IMG/VR virus record: IMGVR_UViG_3300044633_000612
Span: 1 to 37,024 of that record
Source of the DNA: a virus
Length of the DNA stretch: 37,024 nucleotides
Reading direction: 5' to 3' (one strand)
The notes under the pieces were generated by a model that worked only from the letters and a program-made list of their open reading frames with translations, was not told where the DNA came from and searched no databases. Positions within the stretch are counted from its first letter, which is position 1, and each line of letters opens with the position of its first letter. Below, piece after piece: positions 21,570 through 31,719 of the stretch. The position numbers were made by a program, and so were the translations under genes.

Positions 21570-22607
21570 TTATTTTTTCATCAATCTTGCAGTACCATGG
21601 ACTCTTATATCACCACTACCAGTTGCAGTGACAAAATCTATCATAACAACAAGCTTTTCATCTTCTATTATTGTTGCATTTACAGTTAGGTCATTTCTTT
21701 TTAGTTGTCTCCAAACTTGAACTGTTTGATTTAATATAGATAAAGCATTGTCCCAAAATTGTCCTCTACTAAAAGAAGCAAACCCAACTTGAATCAATGC
21801 TGATGCTCCATAAGAAGTACCGCTATCCCTGTCAACATTTGCCGATAATACTTCCCAAGCATACCCATCAGGAGGTTTAGGACATTCCACAATATCCACT
21901 TCTATTAGAGAAGTTGCAGTATTGATAGTTGCAGCATCTATTTCAGTTCTAAAATGAACAATATCATGAACAAAGACATCATTGATTGGGTCATATTTAC
22001 CCCAATAACCTTGAACATCTGGAGTATTTCCGCCATCTTGATTTCCTGGCATCATTGCAGCAACTGAAGTAGAGTTTGAATCAGTTGTGAAGACTCTGAC
22101 TGCGCCTTGAGCAGCATCGTTAAGCTCAAAAGTTTGTCCTTTCTTAAAATATCCTCCATTGAAATATAACAACAAACTAAGATAATTAGATACTGAGATA
22201 TTATCAACTGGATAAAAAATATCCCATATAATGTCATACCTTCCAACACTACTGTAAATAAAAGCACCTCCAGGGTTGTTTAATAAATAGCAGTAATCAG
22301 TGATAGTGTTCACTGAAGTAGCATAGACCACAACTTCTTTAGTAGCTCCCTCAGCATCAGTTATAATATATTTTGCATTTATAATCAAGTTACTAGAAGA
22401 AATCAGACTCTGCAATGATGCTCTGGTGAGAGTGAATTGTCTCACAAAAAGACTTGTTATAAATGCAACCACCATAGCATACAAAGTGGCTGGGCTGAAC
22501 CATCTTGATTGATAAGTTGAAACTCCTGTTTTTTGAGAGATGTCAAATTTGTCATCTACTCCGAAAGATGTTGCTTGATTTGGATATTCTGTGATTTTGC
22601 CTGCCAT
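21570..22607 (-). CDS. Tail appendage or baseplate protein (345 aa)
   Basis: A 345-aa protein opening MAGKITEYPNQATSFGVDDKFDISQK, an N-terminal style common in phage appendage proteins that dock on the tail tip, followed by a beta-rich body (DNISVSNYLSLLLYFNGG, GSGDIRVHGTARLMKK). It is the last of three consecutive large genes after the tape measure, so a receptor-binding or tail-tip role fits. The end is basic. Identification is by context; no domain was recognised. Confidence 0.6.
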   Translation of the reverse strand: MAGKITEYPNQATSFGVDDKFDISQKTGVSTYQSRWFSPATLYAMVVAFITSLFVRQFTLTRASLQSLISSSNLIINAKYIITDAEGATKEVVVYATSVNTITDYCYLLNNPGGAFIYSSVGRYDIIWDIFYPVDNISVSNYLSLLLYFNGGYFKKGQTFELNDAAQGAVRVFTTDSNSTSVAAMMPGNQDGGNTPDVQGYWGKYDPINDVFVHDIVHFRTEIDAATINTATSLIEVDIVECPKPPDGYAWEVLSANVDRDSGTSYGASALIQVGFASFSRGQFWDNALSILNQTVQVWRQLKRNDLTVNATIIEDEKLVVMIDFVTATGSGDIRVHGTARLMKK

Positions 22608-22612
22608 TAGTT

Positions 22613-23533
22613 CTAGTTTCTATGTTTTTTATAATTATTAAATCTTTGTTTAACTTGCAATTCAACTGGAGCTAACTTGCTGACAAGCGGTCTCCATGCT
22701 GGTTTATACTCAGTTTGAAACATTATTTCTTTATTCACATATTTCTCAGCATTAACAGAGTTATAGTCTGTGATTTTGCATCTATCAGATTGCATGATTG
22801 AGACTCTGAAAAGATTGTGAATCTGAGCTGGGATTCTCTTTGTTTTTAAGATGTAGATAGGTTCTTGTTCATCAAATGTCCACTCTCTAGCTCCGTTCCG
22901 ATATTGAATTGTTTCTTTTGTATATTCAGCCGAAGGATAACCAAAAAATCCGGGAATCCTAATCTGATTCTTCCAGTTAGTGTTCAAATAATCAACTGTT
23001 AACAAGTCATCTTCAGAGTTTCCTATTGTACCTTTAAGAGTCCACTCTAGTCTGATTGTGCCTTCAGCTCTGTCTGGTCTATACTCACAGAGCTTGAACT
23101 CAAAAGAAAAGACAGAAGAATTTCCTAATAAAGCATCAGTAACAGAGAACCCAACTTTGTAAACTCCAGCTCCGTGTAAAGCTAGAACTTTATACCATTC
23201 TATTTTAAAACCAATTGCGGGTTGATTTAAGACAGTTTGAAAGTTAAATGGATAATCTATTCCATAAGTTGATGAACCACTCAGATTCGCCACAAAAACA
23301 TTGTCTTTGTATAGTTTATAAACTGCTGAGCTAGATGAAGCAGAACAGACATTGTAAAATGAGAAGAAATCATTTTGACTGTCAACTCCGCTAGTATCTG
23401 CTAGAGATAGCAACTTGAAATCAGAGCAGCAATCCCAAAGCTCTTTGTTCGGTAGAACAAGAGTAGGCACCACTGATGCTGGTTGTTGCAATGTGTAAAA
23501 AAGTTGAACTGCTGCTTCTCCGTCAAAATCCAT
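22613..23533 (-). CDS. Tail protein (306 aa)
   Basis: A 306-aa beta-rich protein beginning MDFDGEAAVQLFYTLQQPAS. It lies between the large tail-fibre-like gene and the appendage gene, with spacers of 5 and 27 bases. No domain was recognised; it is probably a structural component of the tail tip. Its ATG lies four bases after a TATATTTG box, making it a candidate leaderless gene and the first of a sub-operon covering the distal tail and lysis genes. Confidence 0.6.
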   Translation of the reverse strand: MDFDGEAAVQLFYTLQQPASVVPTLVLPNKELWDCCSDFKLLSLADTSGVDSQNDFFSFYNVCSASSSSAVYKLYKDNVFVANLSGSSTYGIDYPFNFQTVLNQPAIGFKIEWYKVLALHGAGVYKVGFSVTDALLGNSSVFSFEFKLCEYRPDRAEGTIRLEWTLKGTIGNSEDDLLTVDYLNTNWKNQIRIPGFFGYPSAEYTKETIQYRNGAREWTFDEQEPIYILKTKRIPAQIHNLFRVSIMQSDRCKITDYNSVNAEKYVNKEIMFQTEYKPAWRPLVSKLAPVELQVKQRFNNYKKHRN

Positions 23534-23537
23534 GATG

Positions 23538-23545
23538 CAAATATA
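23538..23545 (-). promoter_or_regulatory. Putative leaderless promoter box TATATTTG before 306-aa tail gene
   Basis: The minus strand reads TTATATTTGCATC-ATG, nearly the same as TTATATTTGCAAC-ATG at 1325-1340. The box matches the Bacteroidetes -7 consensus and would place the transcript start at or next to the ATG. No clear -33 TTG. Confidence 0.5.
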
Positions 23546-23560
23546 AGTCTTTAAAAATGT

Positions 23561-26005
23561 TTATTCTAGTATTTTTTGAGTTCCGTCTTCCATTAATTTA
23601 TAAGTCCCATCTTCCATCTTTTTAAAGTCTTCAGGATTAATAGGCGCTGGAACTTCATAGATTCTAGCTACTATTGAATAAGTGAAATTCCCAGCTGGAA
23701 GCAAATTGTGGTCAAGAACTGCTCTTGCTTCTACTGTTGTTGGGTTAACTTGAGAAATGACAACTTTGTCAGCAGAACCAGAAAAAGGGATAAACCAAGT
23801 TAAAGGATTAGTTGTTTCCCAAACACTAGAATATCTGACTCTGCCATTAATTCCACCTTGTTCATATATTTCTATTCCAAAAACAATTCTGCTATTAGCA
23901 ACTAAAAGTCCTGCTGCTTTTGCAAATGTAGCTTTAACAACTGTGGGAGCAAAAGATTGAATAAAGTTTGTTCCTCCAGCAAACAATTGAGTTCCTGCAA
24001 GATTGAAAGTCTCAATTGTTTTAGCAGAATAATCAGGATTGGTAGCATAGTCATTTATTTCAATTAAAATGTCTTTGCTAAATGAGAAGCTCCCTCCCTC
24101 ACTTACTCCATCAACACTAGAGCGGAAATATATTTTCCAAGTAAAGTCTTGATAATGCTCCCAGTCTTGATTCTGACCATTCTGTTGTTGTGCTGGATTG
24201 AAGAAGTCACTATTTGCAGTGATTAATTGAATCCAGTTCTCCCATCTTATCATGAACGGATAAGATACTTTATACTTCCAATCTCCTCCTATGTTTACAG
24301 TTTGAATAGTTATGGGCTTTCTGATTTCAGATTGAGGGATTCTGAAGACTCTGTTTGTGGTGTAATTCATGAAAGGATTTCCTTGCTGCCATATTGCAGT
24401 GAAAGGGAGCTGCCAATCTTCTATTATAAACTCATTTCCATCAGCTCTGATAGCCACAATTTGTTGAATTATATTAGTCAAATTAGCTTCACCTACTGCT
24501 GGAATCTCAGCAAAATCTCCACTAATTAAACTTTCCATAACACATTCATCATTCTTGAATGTAGTAATTTTCCCAGCAATACCAGCATCAGCAGCATCTT
24601 CATAATGCCTTTTATATGTTTGGTTGATGTCTATACTTGACGGAGTTTTTATAACTTGATAGTCATAGATTTCAGTCCAACAGACTTCTTTATTTTGATT
24701 ACTAGCTAAAGTTAATGCTGGGTTTGAAACAGTTGCATAAAACAAGAATCTAGGAATCGGACTTTCTTGCATAATTGCAAAAGCTCCGGCGCCTATATTC
24801 AAACTAATTACAACATGAACTTTATTAGCATTTATAAAAGTTGCATTGAATTTCTGAATAGTAAAATTGTCATAAGAAAAACCAGTGGCATAATTGTCAC
24901 CTCCGTTAGCAAATCCACCGATTAATTGAAAGAGAAAATTCTCATCCATATATCTTCCGTTGTTCTGATACTCACTGTCATTGTTGGGACATTTTATCAT
25001 TCCCACAGTCATCTTCATTCCAGATGCCATTTCACTAGTAGAAGATTCAATATCAAACTCAATAAATTGCCCAGTTCCTTGGGCTAGTATTATATTAGGC
25101 TGAACTGAGGAGCCCAGCTTGAACACTACATTTGTAATCTCAAACTTTGAAGCTCCTCCATTGAATATTTCATTTCCCCAGCCAGAATTTCCAATTTCAT
25201 TGAGACTCTGCCCAATTTGAGCCATATTTGGATTAAATAGATTTGTCATTCCAGAGAATCTATAAACATACTTCAAGCAATTTGCATTCAAGAAGTAGTT
25301 AGGGGCAATTCCTTGCTGAAAATCATTGTACTGAGAAGCTAAGAAGATTGGAGTTATTAAAATAGTATGAGTTATTTTAAAAACTTGTTTTCCATTTCCA
25401 GAATTATAGCTCATCCTGTAGCAGGAATTTATAATTCCAAGATTTGAACTCCATTTCCATTCATTGTTTCCTTGTTGAACCATCAAAACTGGGCTGAACA
25501 AGCTTGATAGATGAACATTTGAAGCAGTTAAAGTCTGAATACTGCCATCAATCTTAGAGTTAAAGTTTAAAGATTCACTGTTCTCAATTAAGTTGAAGTC
25601 ATACCTTATGTCTTTAATCTCAGTTAAGTTGTTCAGCTCAACATCACTGAATGACAAACTAACAGGCAGCGGATTACCCATATTAGATAATGAGACAATA
25701 ATAGTGTTATTGTTAAGCTTGTTTATAATAGTGAAAATAGTGTCAGTGTTGAAATACCCAGTAGGTCCACTTATCTTGATAATATCTCCAGTTGAAAAAG
25801 AAGCAAATTTTCCGCTTGAGTTAAATAATTGCTGATTTCCATTGCCCGTTACTAATGGAGCTGGTGTAGTGAAAAATATTGAAGTAAAGACTTCAAAAAT
25901 ACTTTTTACAACAATTGTATCACCTACCGAAAACAAAGACCAATCAACTGAGCTACTTGGCCTTAATCTATCAACAAATTCTCTGCTTGTTAAAGTTACT
26001 GACAT
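23561..26005 (-). CDS. Large tail protein, fibre or tip (814 aa)
   Basis: An 814-aa beta-rich protein, the largest after the tape measure. Its sequence consists of Asn/Ser/Thr/Gly-rich strands without coiled-coil or catalytic motifs, as expected of a tail-tip or fibre protein contacting the host surface. It ends with a short repeat, KKMEDGTYKLMEDGTQKILE, similar to C-terminal tags of phage structural proteins. It follows the 62-aa gene by one base. Host-range function is inferred from position and composition. Confidence 0.65.
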   Translation of the reverse strand: MSVTLTSREFVDRLRPSSSVDWSLFSVGDTIVVKSIFEVFTSIFFTTPAPLVTGNGNQQLFNSSGKFASFSTGDIIKISGPTGYFNTDTIFTIINKLNNNTIIVSLSNMGNPLPVSLSFSDVELNNLTEIKDIRYDFNLIENSESLNFNSKIDGSIQTLTASNVHLSSLFSPVLMVQQGNNEWKWSSNLGIINSCYRMSYNSGNGKQVFKITHTILITPIFLASQYNDFQQGIAPNYFLNANCLKYVYRFSGMTNLFNPNMAQIGQSLNEIGNSGWGNEIFNGGASKFEITNVVFKLGSSVQPNIILAQGTGQFIEFDIESSTSEMASGMKMTVGMIKCPNNDSEYQNNGRYMDENFLFQLIGGFANGGDNYATGFSYDNFTIQKFNATFINANKVHVVISLNIGAGAFAIMQESPIPRFLFYATVSNPALTLASNQNKEVCWTEIYDYQVIKTPSSIDINQTYKRHYEDAADAGIAGKITTFKNDECVMESLISGDFAEIPAVGEANLTNIIQQIVAIRADGNEFIIEDWQLPFTAIWQQGNPFMNYTTNRVFRIPQSEIRKPITIQTVNIGGDWKYKVSYPFMIRWENWIQLITANSDFFNPAQQQNGQNQDWEHYQDFTWKIYFRSSVDGVSEGGSFSFSKDILIEINDYATNPDYSAKTIETFNLAGTQLFAGGTNFIQSFAPTVVKATFAKAAGLLVANSRIVFGIEIYEQGGINGRVRYSSVWETTNPLTWFIPFSGSADKVVISQVNPTTVEARAVLDHNLLPAGNFTYSIVARIYEVPAPINPEDFKKMEDGTYKLMEDGTQKILE

Positions 26006-26006
26006 T

Positions 26007-26195
26007 TTATATGTTTTTAAGTTGGTTTTTGGCTTCTTCTATCTTGCTGACTATGCCGCTGCTTTTTAAAGCATTTAAGAACTCTTTTTTCTGTTCTGGT
26101 GTGTTCATCTCTTTTTCTTTTTCTGCTATCGCATTCCCAGCGAAATTAAGCAATTCAGCAAGATTTTTAGTTATTTCTTTAAGATTATTCTCCAT
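26007..26195 (-). CDS. Small helical protein (62 aa) in tail operon
   Basis: A 62-aa, highly charged helical protein (MENNLKEITKNLAELLNF, then EKEKEMNTPEQKKEFLNALKSSG). The ATG at 26193-26195 is preferred; the longer frame opens with TTG. It overlaps the stop of the 608-aa tail gene by 11 bases and ends one base before the 814-aa gene. It could be a tail assembly helper; no family was recognised. Confidence 0.65.
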   Translation of the reverse strand: MENNLKEITKNLAELLNFAGNAIAEKEKEMNTPEQKKEFLNALKSSGIVSKIEEAKNQLKNI

Positions 26196-28011
26196 TTGTT
26201 TCAATATGAGTTTTGATGAGATTAGTTGTGTAAATATACGGCTCTTTTGATATAATAGTTGCCAAACTATTATAAGGATTAAATTTAACAGAAACTAATT
26301 TTGCAACAATCCCATCAGGAGTGATAGCTCTAGGGTTGTTTTTTACTTGAAGATAGTCTGTCAAAGTGAAAGGAATTTCTTCCCAGTTTTTTATTTTATA
26401 CTGATTAAAATTTTCAAAGTCATAAAATTCATTATAAACTTGCTTGGCGCTTGGCTGAGGTTGTCTCAGCTTATAATCTCCCGAAGTAAGCCACAATACT
26501 TTATCAACTTGAAAACTGTCTTTTTCTAGAGACAACATTCCTACTCTGTTCTCTATAATATCAGACAAGTCAATAGGCTCAAATGGCTCAATATTCGGAA
26601 TGTCAGGCACATCAAAATCAAATCCAACTAAACCTCCTAAATCTTCAAAGAAGTTTATAAAAGCATTGATTCCGTCTAGTATTGCATTAATAACAGAAAC
26701 AAAAGTATTAATAACAAAAGCAGCTCCAGAAATTAATACATCAATGACTTGAGCTAAATCTTTTATAATTTCTTCAACTCTTGTAAGGTCATTTTTTCTT
26801 TTTCCTAAAGCATAATCAAGCTCTATTCTCTTAATCCCTTTCATCAAAACAAAATTCTGATTAATTACAGTTTGTGGTTTGAAAATTGTTTGGTAAGAAG
26901 TTCCAATATATTCAGTTATTGTGTTGCTCTCACTTAAATCAGTTTGATAAGAGATTAACATATTGCTGACAAAATCTCCAGAGTTCAAAGTATAGTCATC
27001 ATTTATGATATTAGGAAGATTTAATTGAGGGGTTCCGCTATAAAAGTCAATCCTTTCAAATAGCATTGTATTCCCGTCAAATAATATTTTTCCATTATAT
27101 CTTGTTTTTTGCTTTGTGATAAATTCAGCAAATGTCTCATCAGGATACCCATATTGAACAAATTCATTAGGAGAGAAAGCTCCTAGAACTCCATAATTAA
27201 ATTGATTTTGAGGATTCACAGGAACACTTCTTTTCTTAGGCAAAATGTATTCATCTTCAGAAATAATACTTGATTGGAAAGTTAATCCTAAATGTTGACA
27301 AGCTCTTTCAAATATCTTTTTCACTTGCATACCTTTATGGTATTTCACTGATTGAATCAATAAAAATATTATCCTTCTTAGCAGTTTGATTGAAGCAATC
27401 ACTAAGGTAGTGAATTTCAATATTTCTCCTACTAGTATAAAAATCTGACTCCAATCTGGAGAACCAGAAGCAACTGCTTCAATAGCTGCGGTTAAGCTAA
27501 CAATTGAAGCGGATAAATCATTTATAATCAAAGTAAACCCTATAACTGCCGTCACTGCTGACTTATAATCAGGAATTGAAGATATTACATAAGCAATATC
27601 AACAAAATCTGATTGAGTGATGACTCCTATATTATAGAGATATTCAAAGCTGAATCCACTTGCTACATCATTAAGCCAGTCAAGTGAATATTCTGGAACT
27701 GACTTTGCTGAAATAGCAAACTCTCCAAACTTGACTTCTTTAGATAAGTCAATATACCCTTTGAATAGTATTTCCGTGACTCCTGTTGAACTTATTTGTT
27801 CAATACGGAACGGAATGCCTTCAAAGATATATCCAGCGGTAATCCAAGCATTTATAGCATCAATGTTCTCTCTTACAAAATCCCAGTCATTAATGTTCAG
27901 TTGTTCAGTCTTGAACTCTCCGTCTTCAAAATTGACTTCTATTTCTATCTGCCTCCAATTTCTAGGAGGGTTTATTAGTAAATTATTCAAATAAAATTGA
28001 GGAGCATTCAT
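26185..28011 (-). CDS. Tail protein after tape measure, with hydrophobic segments (608 aa)
   Basis: A 608-aa protein in the distal-tail/tail-associated position. The N-terminal 130 residues are beta-rich (NAPQFYLNNLLINPPRNW), as in Dit-like hubs. They are followed by strongly hydrophobic stretches at about 151-182 and 189-222 and another near 415-465 (ISGAAFVINTFVSVINAIL), ahead of a beta-rich C-terminal part. Membrane-seeking segments are unusual for a hub protein and could help DNA cross the host envelope. It overlaps the tape-measure stop by one base (TAATG). Confidence 0.68.
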   Translation of the reverse strand: MNAPQFYLNNLLINPPRNWRQIEIEVNFEDGEFKTEQLNINDWDFVRENIDAINAWITAGYIFEGIPFRIEQISSTGVTEILFKGYIDLSKEVKFGEFAISAKSVPEYSLDWLNDVASGFSFEYLYNIGVITQSDFVDIAYVISSIPDYKSAVTAVIGFTLIINDLSASIVSLTAAIEAVASGSPDWSQIFILVGEILKFTTLVIASIKLLRRIIFLLIQSVKYHKGMQVKKIFERACQHLGLTFQSSIISEDEYILPKKRSVPVNPQNQFNYGVLGAFSPNEFVQYGYPDETFAEFITKQKTRYNGKILFDGNTMLFERIDFYSGTPQLNLPNIINDDYTLNSGDFVSNMLISYQTDLSESNTITEYIGTSYQTIFKPQTVINQNFVLMKGIKRIELDYALGKRKNDLTRVEEIIKDLAQVIDVLISGAAFVINTFVSVINAILDGINAFINFFEDLGGLVGFDFDVPDIPNIEPFEPIDLSDIIENRVGMLSLEKDSFQVDKVLWLTSGDYKLRQPQPSAKQVYNEFYDFENFNQYKIKNWEEIPFTLTDYLQVKNNPRAITPDGIVAKLVSVKFNPYNSLATIISKEPYIYTTNLIKTHIETNGE

Positions 28012-30782
28012 TAGAATCTATTTTTTTGGTTTATTATTTCTTTAACTTTTCCCTTTACAGTTGTGGTAATTATATCAGGAAAATTGCTGAAGTCATTTGA
28101 TATAACTGGCTTGTTTCTGATTTCTTCAGCTATTGAATCAAGCTTTGAGAGCATTATCATAGCATATTTGTCAGAAGTTTGACTGTTTGTTGATTCTGCT
28201 TGAACATTCCCATAGTTGAATAATATACCTTTGTCATAAGCTTCTAAGATGTTAGCTGCTTCATGATTTGAGATGTCTCCGATTCTTTTGTTGTCTTCTC
28301 CAGTGAAAATTCTCTCATCTCCGTCAGCTCTTATGATGTAGCCATCTCTGCCGCTGCTGAATTTGTTGCCGCTCAAGTCATCAGATACTTTCTCAGTTCC
28401 TACATAAAAAGAACCAGCAATTAACTCAGCTAAAATAGTGTCAAAAGTAGCTTTCTGTAAAGCAGTTGAAGGGTCAGTCTTAGCATAACTGGAAAATAAA
28501 TTATAGAAAGAGATTATTTTCTGCTGCTTGATTTCTTTCTCTTGCTGCTTCTTTCTTTCTAGCTCTAGCTTTGCAGCTTTAGCTTCTTCAAAAGCTAGAG
28601 TATTAGCAAAGCCTCTCTCAGCTAGTCTCTGCTGGGTGTCAATAGCTTTCTGGTTCTCATCAATCTCCTGTTTGAGGGAATCTTGCTGCTTTTGGTACTT
28701 TAACTTTAACCACTTATCGGTAGCAGCAACTAGCTTGTCTGTTTCTGTTAGAGCTTCTTTGACTCTCTTATCTGTGGCTTCTTTGTTAAGCTCATCAATC
28801 TTCTTCTGAGCTTCATGTTTAATGATATAGACTTCATCTTCTGTCAAGTGAGCATTGGTCAACAAGATGTCTCTCTCTTCTTCAATTGCGGCTATTTTAG
28901 CTGCCAGAAGTTCTTTGTCATCTTTCTCACTTTGATAAATTCTGACAAGCTGAGCATCATGACGGATTTTTGCTTCTTCAACAAGTCTGTCTTTTAAGTC
29001 TTTTTCAACTTCAGCAGTTGCTTCATCTTGATACTTGTCAAGCTCATTCTGAAGCTCAGCAATCATAGCAATCTGGAGAGCCGCTTTCTTTCTGTAAAAG
29101 TCCATTTCTAAAGCTAGAAGGTCATCATGTTTTGATTTTGTTGTTGCTTTAGCTGATTGAATTTCTTTAATCATGTTTAAATTTTCAGCTTCTAAAGCAG
29201 CAACATTTCTCAGGTATTCATCTTCAATAGCATCAGCTTTCAGCTTGGCAGTTTGTGCTATGATTCTAGCTTCATCAGAATAAAGGTCTTTTTTCTCTTT
29301 TGCTGCTTTTTCTCTTGCTTTCTTAGCTGCTTCTTCTGCTTCTTTATCAAACTTCTGCTTAGCATCAACAAGCCTCTCATTAAGAAGCTCTCCAGCTTTA
29401 GCTTCTGCTAAGTCATATTGGTTCCTCATTCCTAAAAGTCTTGAATTAGTTGCTTGAACTAGATTAATTTCTTGCTCTGAAAAGTCTCTCCTAGTTATTC
29501 CCTTTTTAAAAGCAACTGAATAAACTCCAGCAATTTCTTGAGTCTGCAATTTAGATAAAAACTCAACTCTGTCCTCTTCATCTGAAATAGATTCAGCAGC
29601 AGCTTTAATCTGCTCATCTGCTGCCTGTTTTCTGAGCTTTGTGATATTGTCTAGATTCTTTTCATACTCATCAAAAGCATTGGCTCTGGCTAAGTCCATG
29701 TCATTCAAAGTACCTTCAAGCTTCAGTTCTCCTTTGATTATCTCATCAACTTGATTTTGTAAGTCAGTTAATGCTTCTTTGTTTCTTTCTATTGCTTTTG
29801 TGTTCTCATCAATTGCAGCAGTTCCATCAGAGAAAGCTTCATTTGCACTGAACAAATTTCCGATAAAAGTTATCATTTTGCCTCCGTATATGGTTAGCAA
29901 TGTCACTCCCACTGATAGAGCGGTCTGCCAAGAGAATATTCCACTCAATACTTGCTTGAATGCTGATGTGGTAGGCTGACCAGATTTAGCCAGTTCAACA
30001 TTTGCTTTTTTAATCTTGTTTATTTCATCAAATAATTGAGGCAAGTTGTTTGATATTGCCATGAATCCAGTGTTTATGCTATTAGCGAAAGCCGGCATCT
30101 CTCTGCTCAGTTGATTGATACTATTTCCTAGTCCATTCCAACCACTTGCATAGTTCCCAACATTTCTCTGAAACTCTCCAACACTTGTTTCCGCTCCTCT
30201 CACTCTAGCATCAAGCTCTTTGAACTCTAGTGATAAAGCTTTGTAAACCTTTCCACTTGTTCTGCCAGTAAACTCAAGTTCTTTCAGTTGCTGCTTAACT
30301 GCTGCAAGAGCTTGAACTCCCTTTTTATATTCTCCATTAACAGACCGCAGTGATTGTTCATTCTTTCTTCTTGCTTTCTCCTCTTTCTCTATTGCAGAAG
30401 TGAGAGCTTGGTCTGCTTTCAGTTGCTCTTTGCTCAGCTTGACTTTTTCTTGAGTCAACTTGTTGTCAAGAATTGAAGACCTTATCTTGTTAGCTACAAG
30501 GATTTCCTGCTGCTGAAGAACTTTCTGCTCTGCTATCTCTAGAGCTTGTTTCATCTTGATAAGCTGAGCCGTTTCTTTGAGCTGAATGTTCAAGTTCTTG
30601 ACATCATTGAAAGTATTGACTTTGAATGCTGATACAAACTGTTTTTGGGCAGCTAGAGAGTTGTTCATCTCAGTTCTAGTGTCTTTGATGACTTTGAGAA
30701 ATTGCTCTCCGCCTTTTATAGCTTCAGAGAAGACATCTTTCTCAAATAAATCACTGCTTTTTAATGCGGAACCTTGTGTCAT
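28011..30782 (-). CDS. Tape-measure protein
   Basis: A 923-aa protein, the largest in the window, with long coiled coils (residues about 30-205 and 470-745), a central hydrophobic portion (around 280-310, SWQTALSVGVTLLTIYGGKM) and Asn/Gly-rich turns near the end. The GRTSGKVYKALSLEFKELDARVRGAE and SVGEFQRNVGNYASGWN segments are typical of tape measures. It sets tail length and exits ahead of DNA on infection. At roughly 1.5 angstrom per residue it predicts a tail near 140 nm. Preceded by a small gene in the chaperone position. Confidence 0.9.
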   Translation of the reverse strand: MTQGSALKSSDLFEKDVFSEAIKGGEQFLKVIKDTRTEMNNSLAAQKQFVSAFKVNTFNDVKNLNIQLKETAQLIKMKQALEIAEQKVLQQQEILVANKIRSSILDNKLTQEKVKLSKEQLKADQALTSAIEKEEKARRKNEQSLRSVNGEYKKGVQALAAVKQQLKELEFTGRTSGKVYKALSLEFKELDARVRGAETSVGEFQRNVGNYASGWNGLGNSINQLSREMPAFANSINTGFMAISNNLPQLFDEINKIKKANVELAKSGQPTTSAFKQVLSGIFSWQTALSVGVTLLTIYGGKMITFIGNLFSANEAFSDGTAAIDENTKAIERNKEALTDLQNQVDEIIKGELKLEGTLNDMDLARANAFDEYEKNLDNITKLRKQAADEQIKAAAESISDEEDRVEFLSKLQTQEIAGVYSVAFKKGITRRDFSEQEINLVQATNSRLLGMRNQYDLAEAKAGELLNERLVDAKQKFDKEAEEAAKKAREKAAKEKKDLYSDEARIIAQTAKLKADAIEDEYLRNVAALEAENLNMIKEIQSAKATTKSKHDDLLALEMDFYRKKAALQIAMIAELQNELDKYQDEATAEVEKDLKDRLVEEAKIRHDAQLVRIYQSEKDDKELLAAKIAAIEEERDILLTNAHLTEDEVYIIKHEAQKKIDELNKEATDKRVKEALTETDKLVAATDKWLKLKYQKQQDSLKQEIDENQKAIDTQQRLAERGFANTLAFEEAKAAKLELERKKQQEKEIKQQKIISFYNLFSSYAKTDPSTALQKATFDTILAELIAGSFYVGTEKVSDDLSGNKFSSGRDGYIIRADGDERIFTGEDNKRIGDISNHEAANILEAYDKGILFNYGNVQAESTNSQTSDKYAMIMLSKLDSIAEEIRNKPVISNDFSNFPDIITTTVKGKVKEIINQKNRF

Positions 30783-30792
30783 GTTTTATGTT

Positions 30793-31248
30793 TTAATTGT
30801 AGGTTTGATTCTTGCTTTGTTCTTCAGAATAAGTCTTGACATAAGAATACCATTCTGAAATTGTTGTCTCTTTGCTATTTATTTTCACTCTGAGCCACTT
30901 TTCTAGTGTCACCCTTATTAGTTCATGCGGCATTGATTTAACCCCTCTTAAATCGCTCAATTCTTGCTTTAGAGCTTCAATGAACAAATTGTGGAACTTC
31001 TCTCCAGTGATTGCAACTTCAATCTCAAGCTCACAAATCTCCTTTCTCAGCTCTACTTCTTGAATGAAGCTCTCACTGAACCCAAACTGTTTGACAATCT
31101 GACTCTGAATGACTTCAAGAGCTGCTTCATGATTCTTGATTAATCCCCTTTTTGTGACTAGATAAGAGAAGTCTGCTTCATTAACTACCTTGAAGTAGTT
31201 GAAAATAGGCATAGTGTCAATGTTGGTATAGTATTTTGTAAATATCAT
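30793..31248 (-). CDS. Tail assembly chaperone candidate (151 aa)
   Basis: A 151-aa helical protein immediately before the tape-measure gene, the usual place for tail assembly chaperones. It has no membrane segment; the middle is Glu/Leu-rich (QEVELRKEICELEIEVAI). The start at 31246-31248 overlaps the previous stop as ATGA; a second ATG at 31212 (MPIFNYFK) is possible. No obvious slippery sequence for a frameshifted longer product was seen. Assignment is by position. Confidence 0.6.
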   Translation of the reverse strand: MIFTKYYTNIDTMPIFNYFKVVNEADFSYLVTKRGLIKNHEAALEVIQSQIVKQFGFSESFIQEVELRKEICELEIEVAITGEKFHNLFIEALKQELSDLRGVKSMPHELIRVTLEKWLRVKINSKETTISEWYSYVKTYSEEQSKNQTYN

Positions 31249-31703
31249 AATATTTGACTTTTTATGTAATCAATAGCAATAGGCTTAGATTTTTCTACCA
31301 GAATCTCTTTGCTGAACTCATCTAGTCCAATGAATTGTCCCCAAATCTTTTGAAGGTCTTTCCCACCTTTCATAGTGTCTGCTTCATTTATTAACTCATC
31401 AGCAACAACTTTAGTCTTGAATGTACTATAAAGGGCTCCAGTGTCTCTCATTGTGACTCTGTCAGTTGGTTGTCCTTTTTCTCTTTTTATTGCAATAGTG
31501 TTATCACTGTAAACATTAGAACCACGGGCAAAACTTGACCTCATTGAAACTCCATAAACATCAACTCCTTTTTTGTAGAGCTGAAAGTCTCTGTTCAAAA
31601 CAATAGACTCAATCTGAATCTCTTTTTGTAGGATAACATGACGGAACACCTTGAACTCATTGAGTTTGATGACTTTTCTAGTTATGACTTCCGCGTTCCA
31701 CAT
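31245..31703 (-). CDS. Conserved phage structural-region protein (152 aa)
   Basis: A 152-aa protein starting at ATG 31701-31703 (MWNAEVITRKVIKLNEF); the longer frame begins with TTG inside the promoter-like sequence. The GQPTDRVTMRDTGALYSTFK segment (about 92-111) looks like a conserved phage motif, but no function was assigned. It is the first gene after the terminator following the major tail gene and is preceded by TACTTTTG, four to five bases before the ATG. A role in tail assembly is inferred from context. Confidence 0.65.
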   Translation of the reverse strand: MWNAEVITRKVIKLNEFKVFRHVILQKEIQIESIVLNRDFQLYKKGVDVYGVSMRSSFARGSNVYSDNTIAIKREKGQPTDRVTMRDTGALYSTFKTKVVADELINEADTMKGGKDLQKIWGQFIGLDEFSKEILVEKSKPIAIDYIKSQIL

Positions 31704-31708
31704 TGATA

Positions 31709-31716
31709 CAAAAGTA
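31709..31716 (-). promoter_or_regulatory. Putative promoter box TACTTTTG just before an ATG
   Basis: The minus strand reads TACTTTTGTATCA-ATG; the box matches TAnnTTTG and the ATG is five bases later. A TTG lies at 31738-31740, 21 bases upstream, inside the loop-side of the terminator hairpin. Transcription would restart directly after termination. Confidence 0.55.
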
Positions 31717-31719
31717 AAC

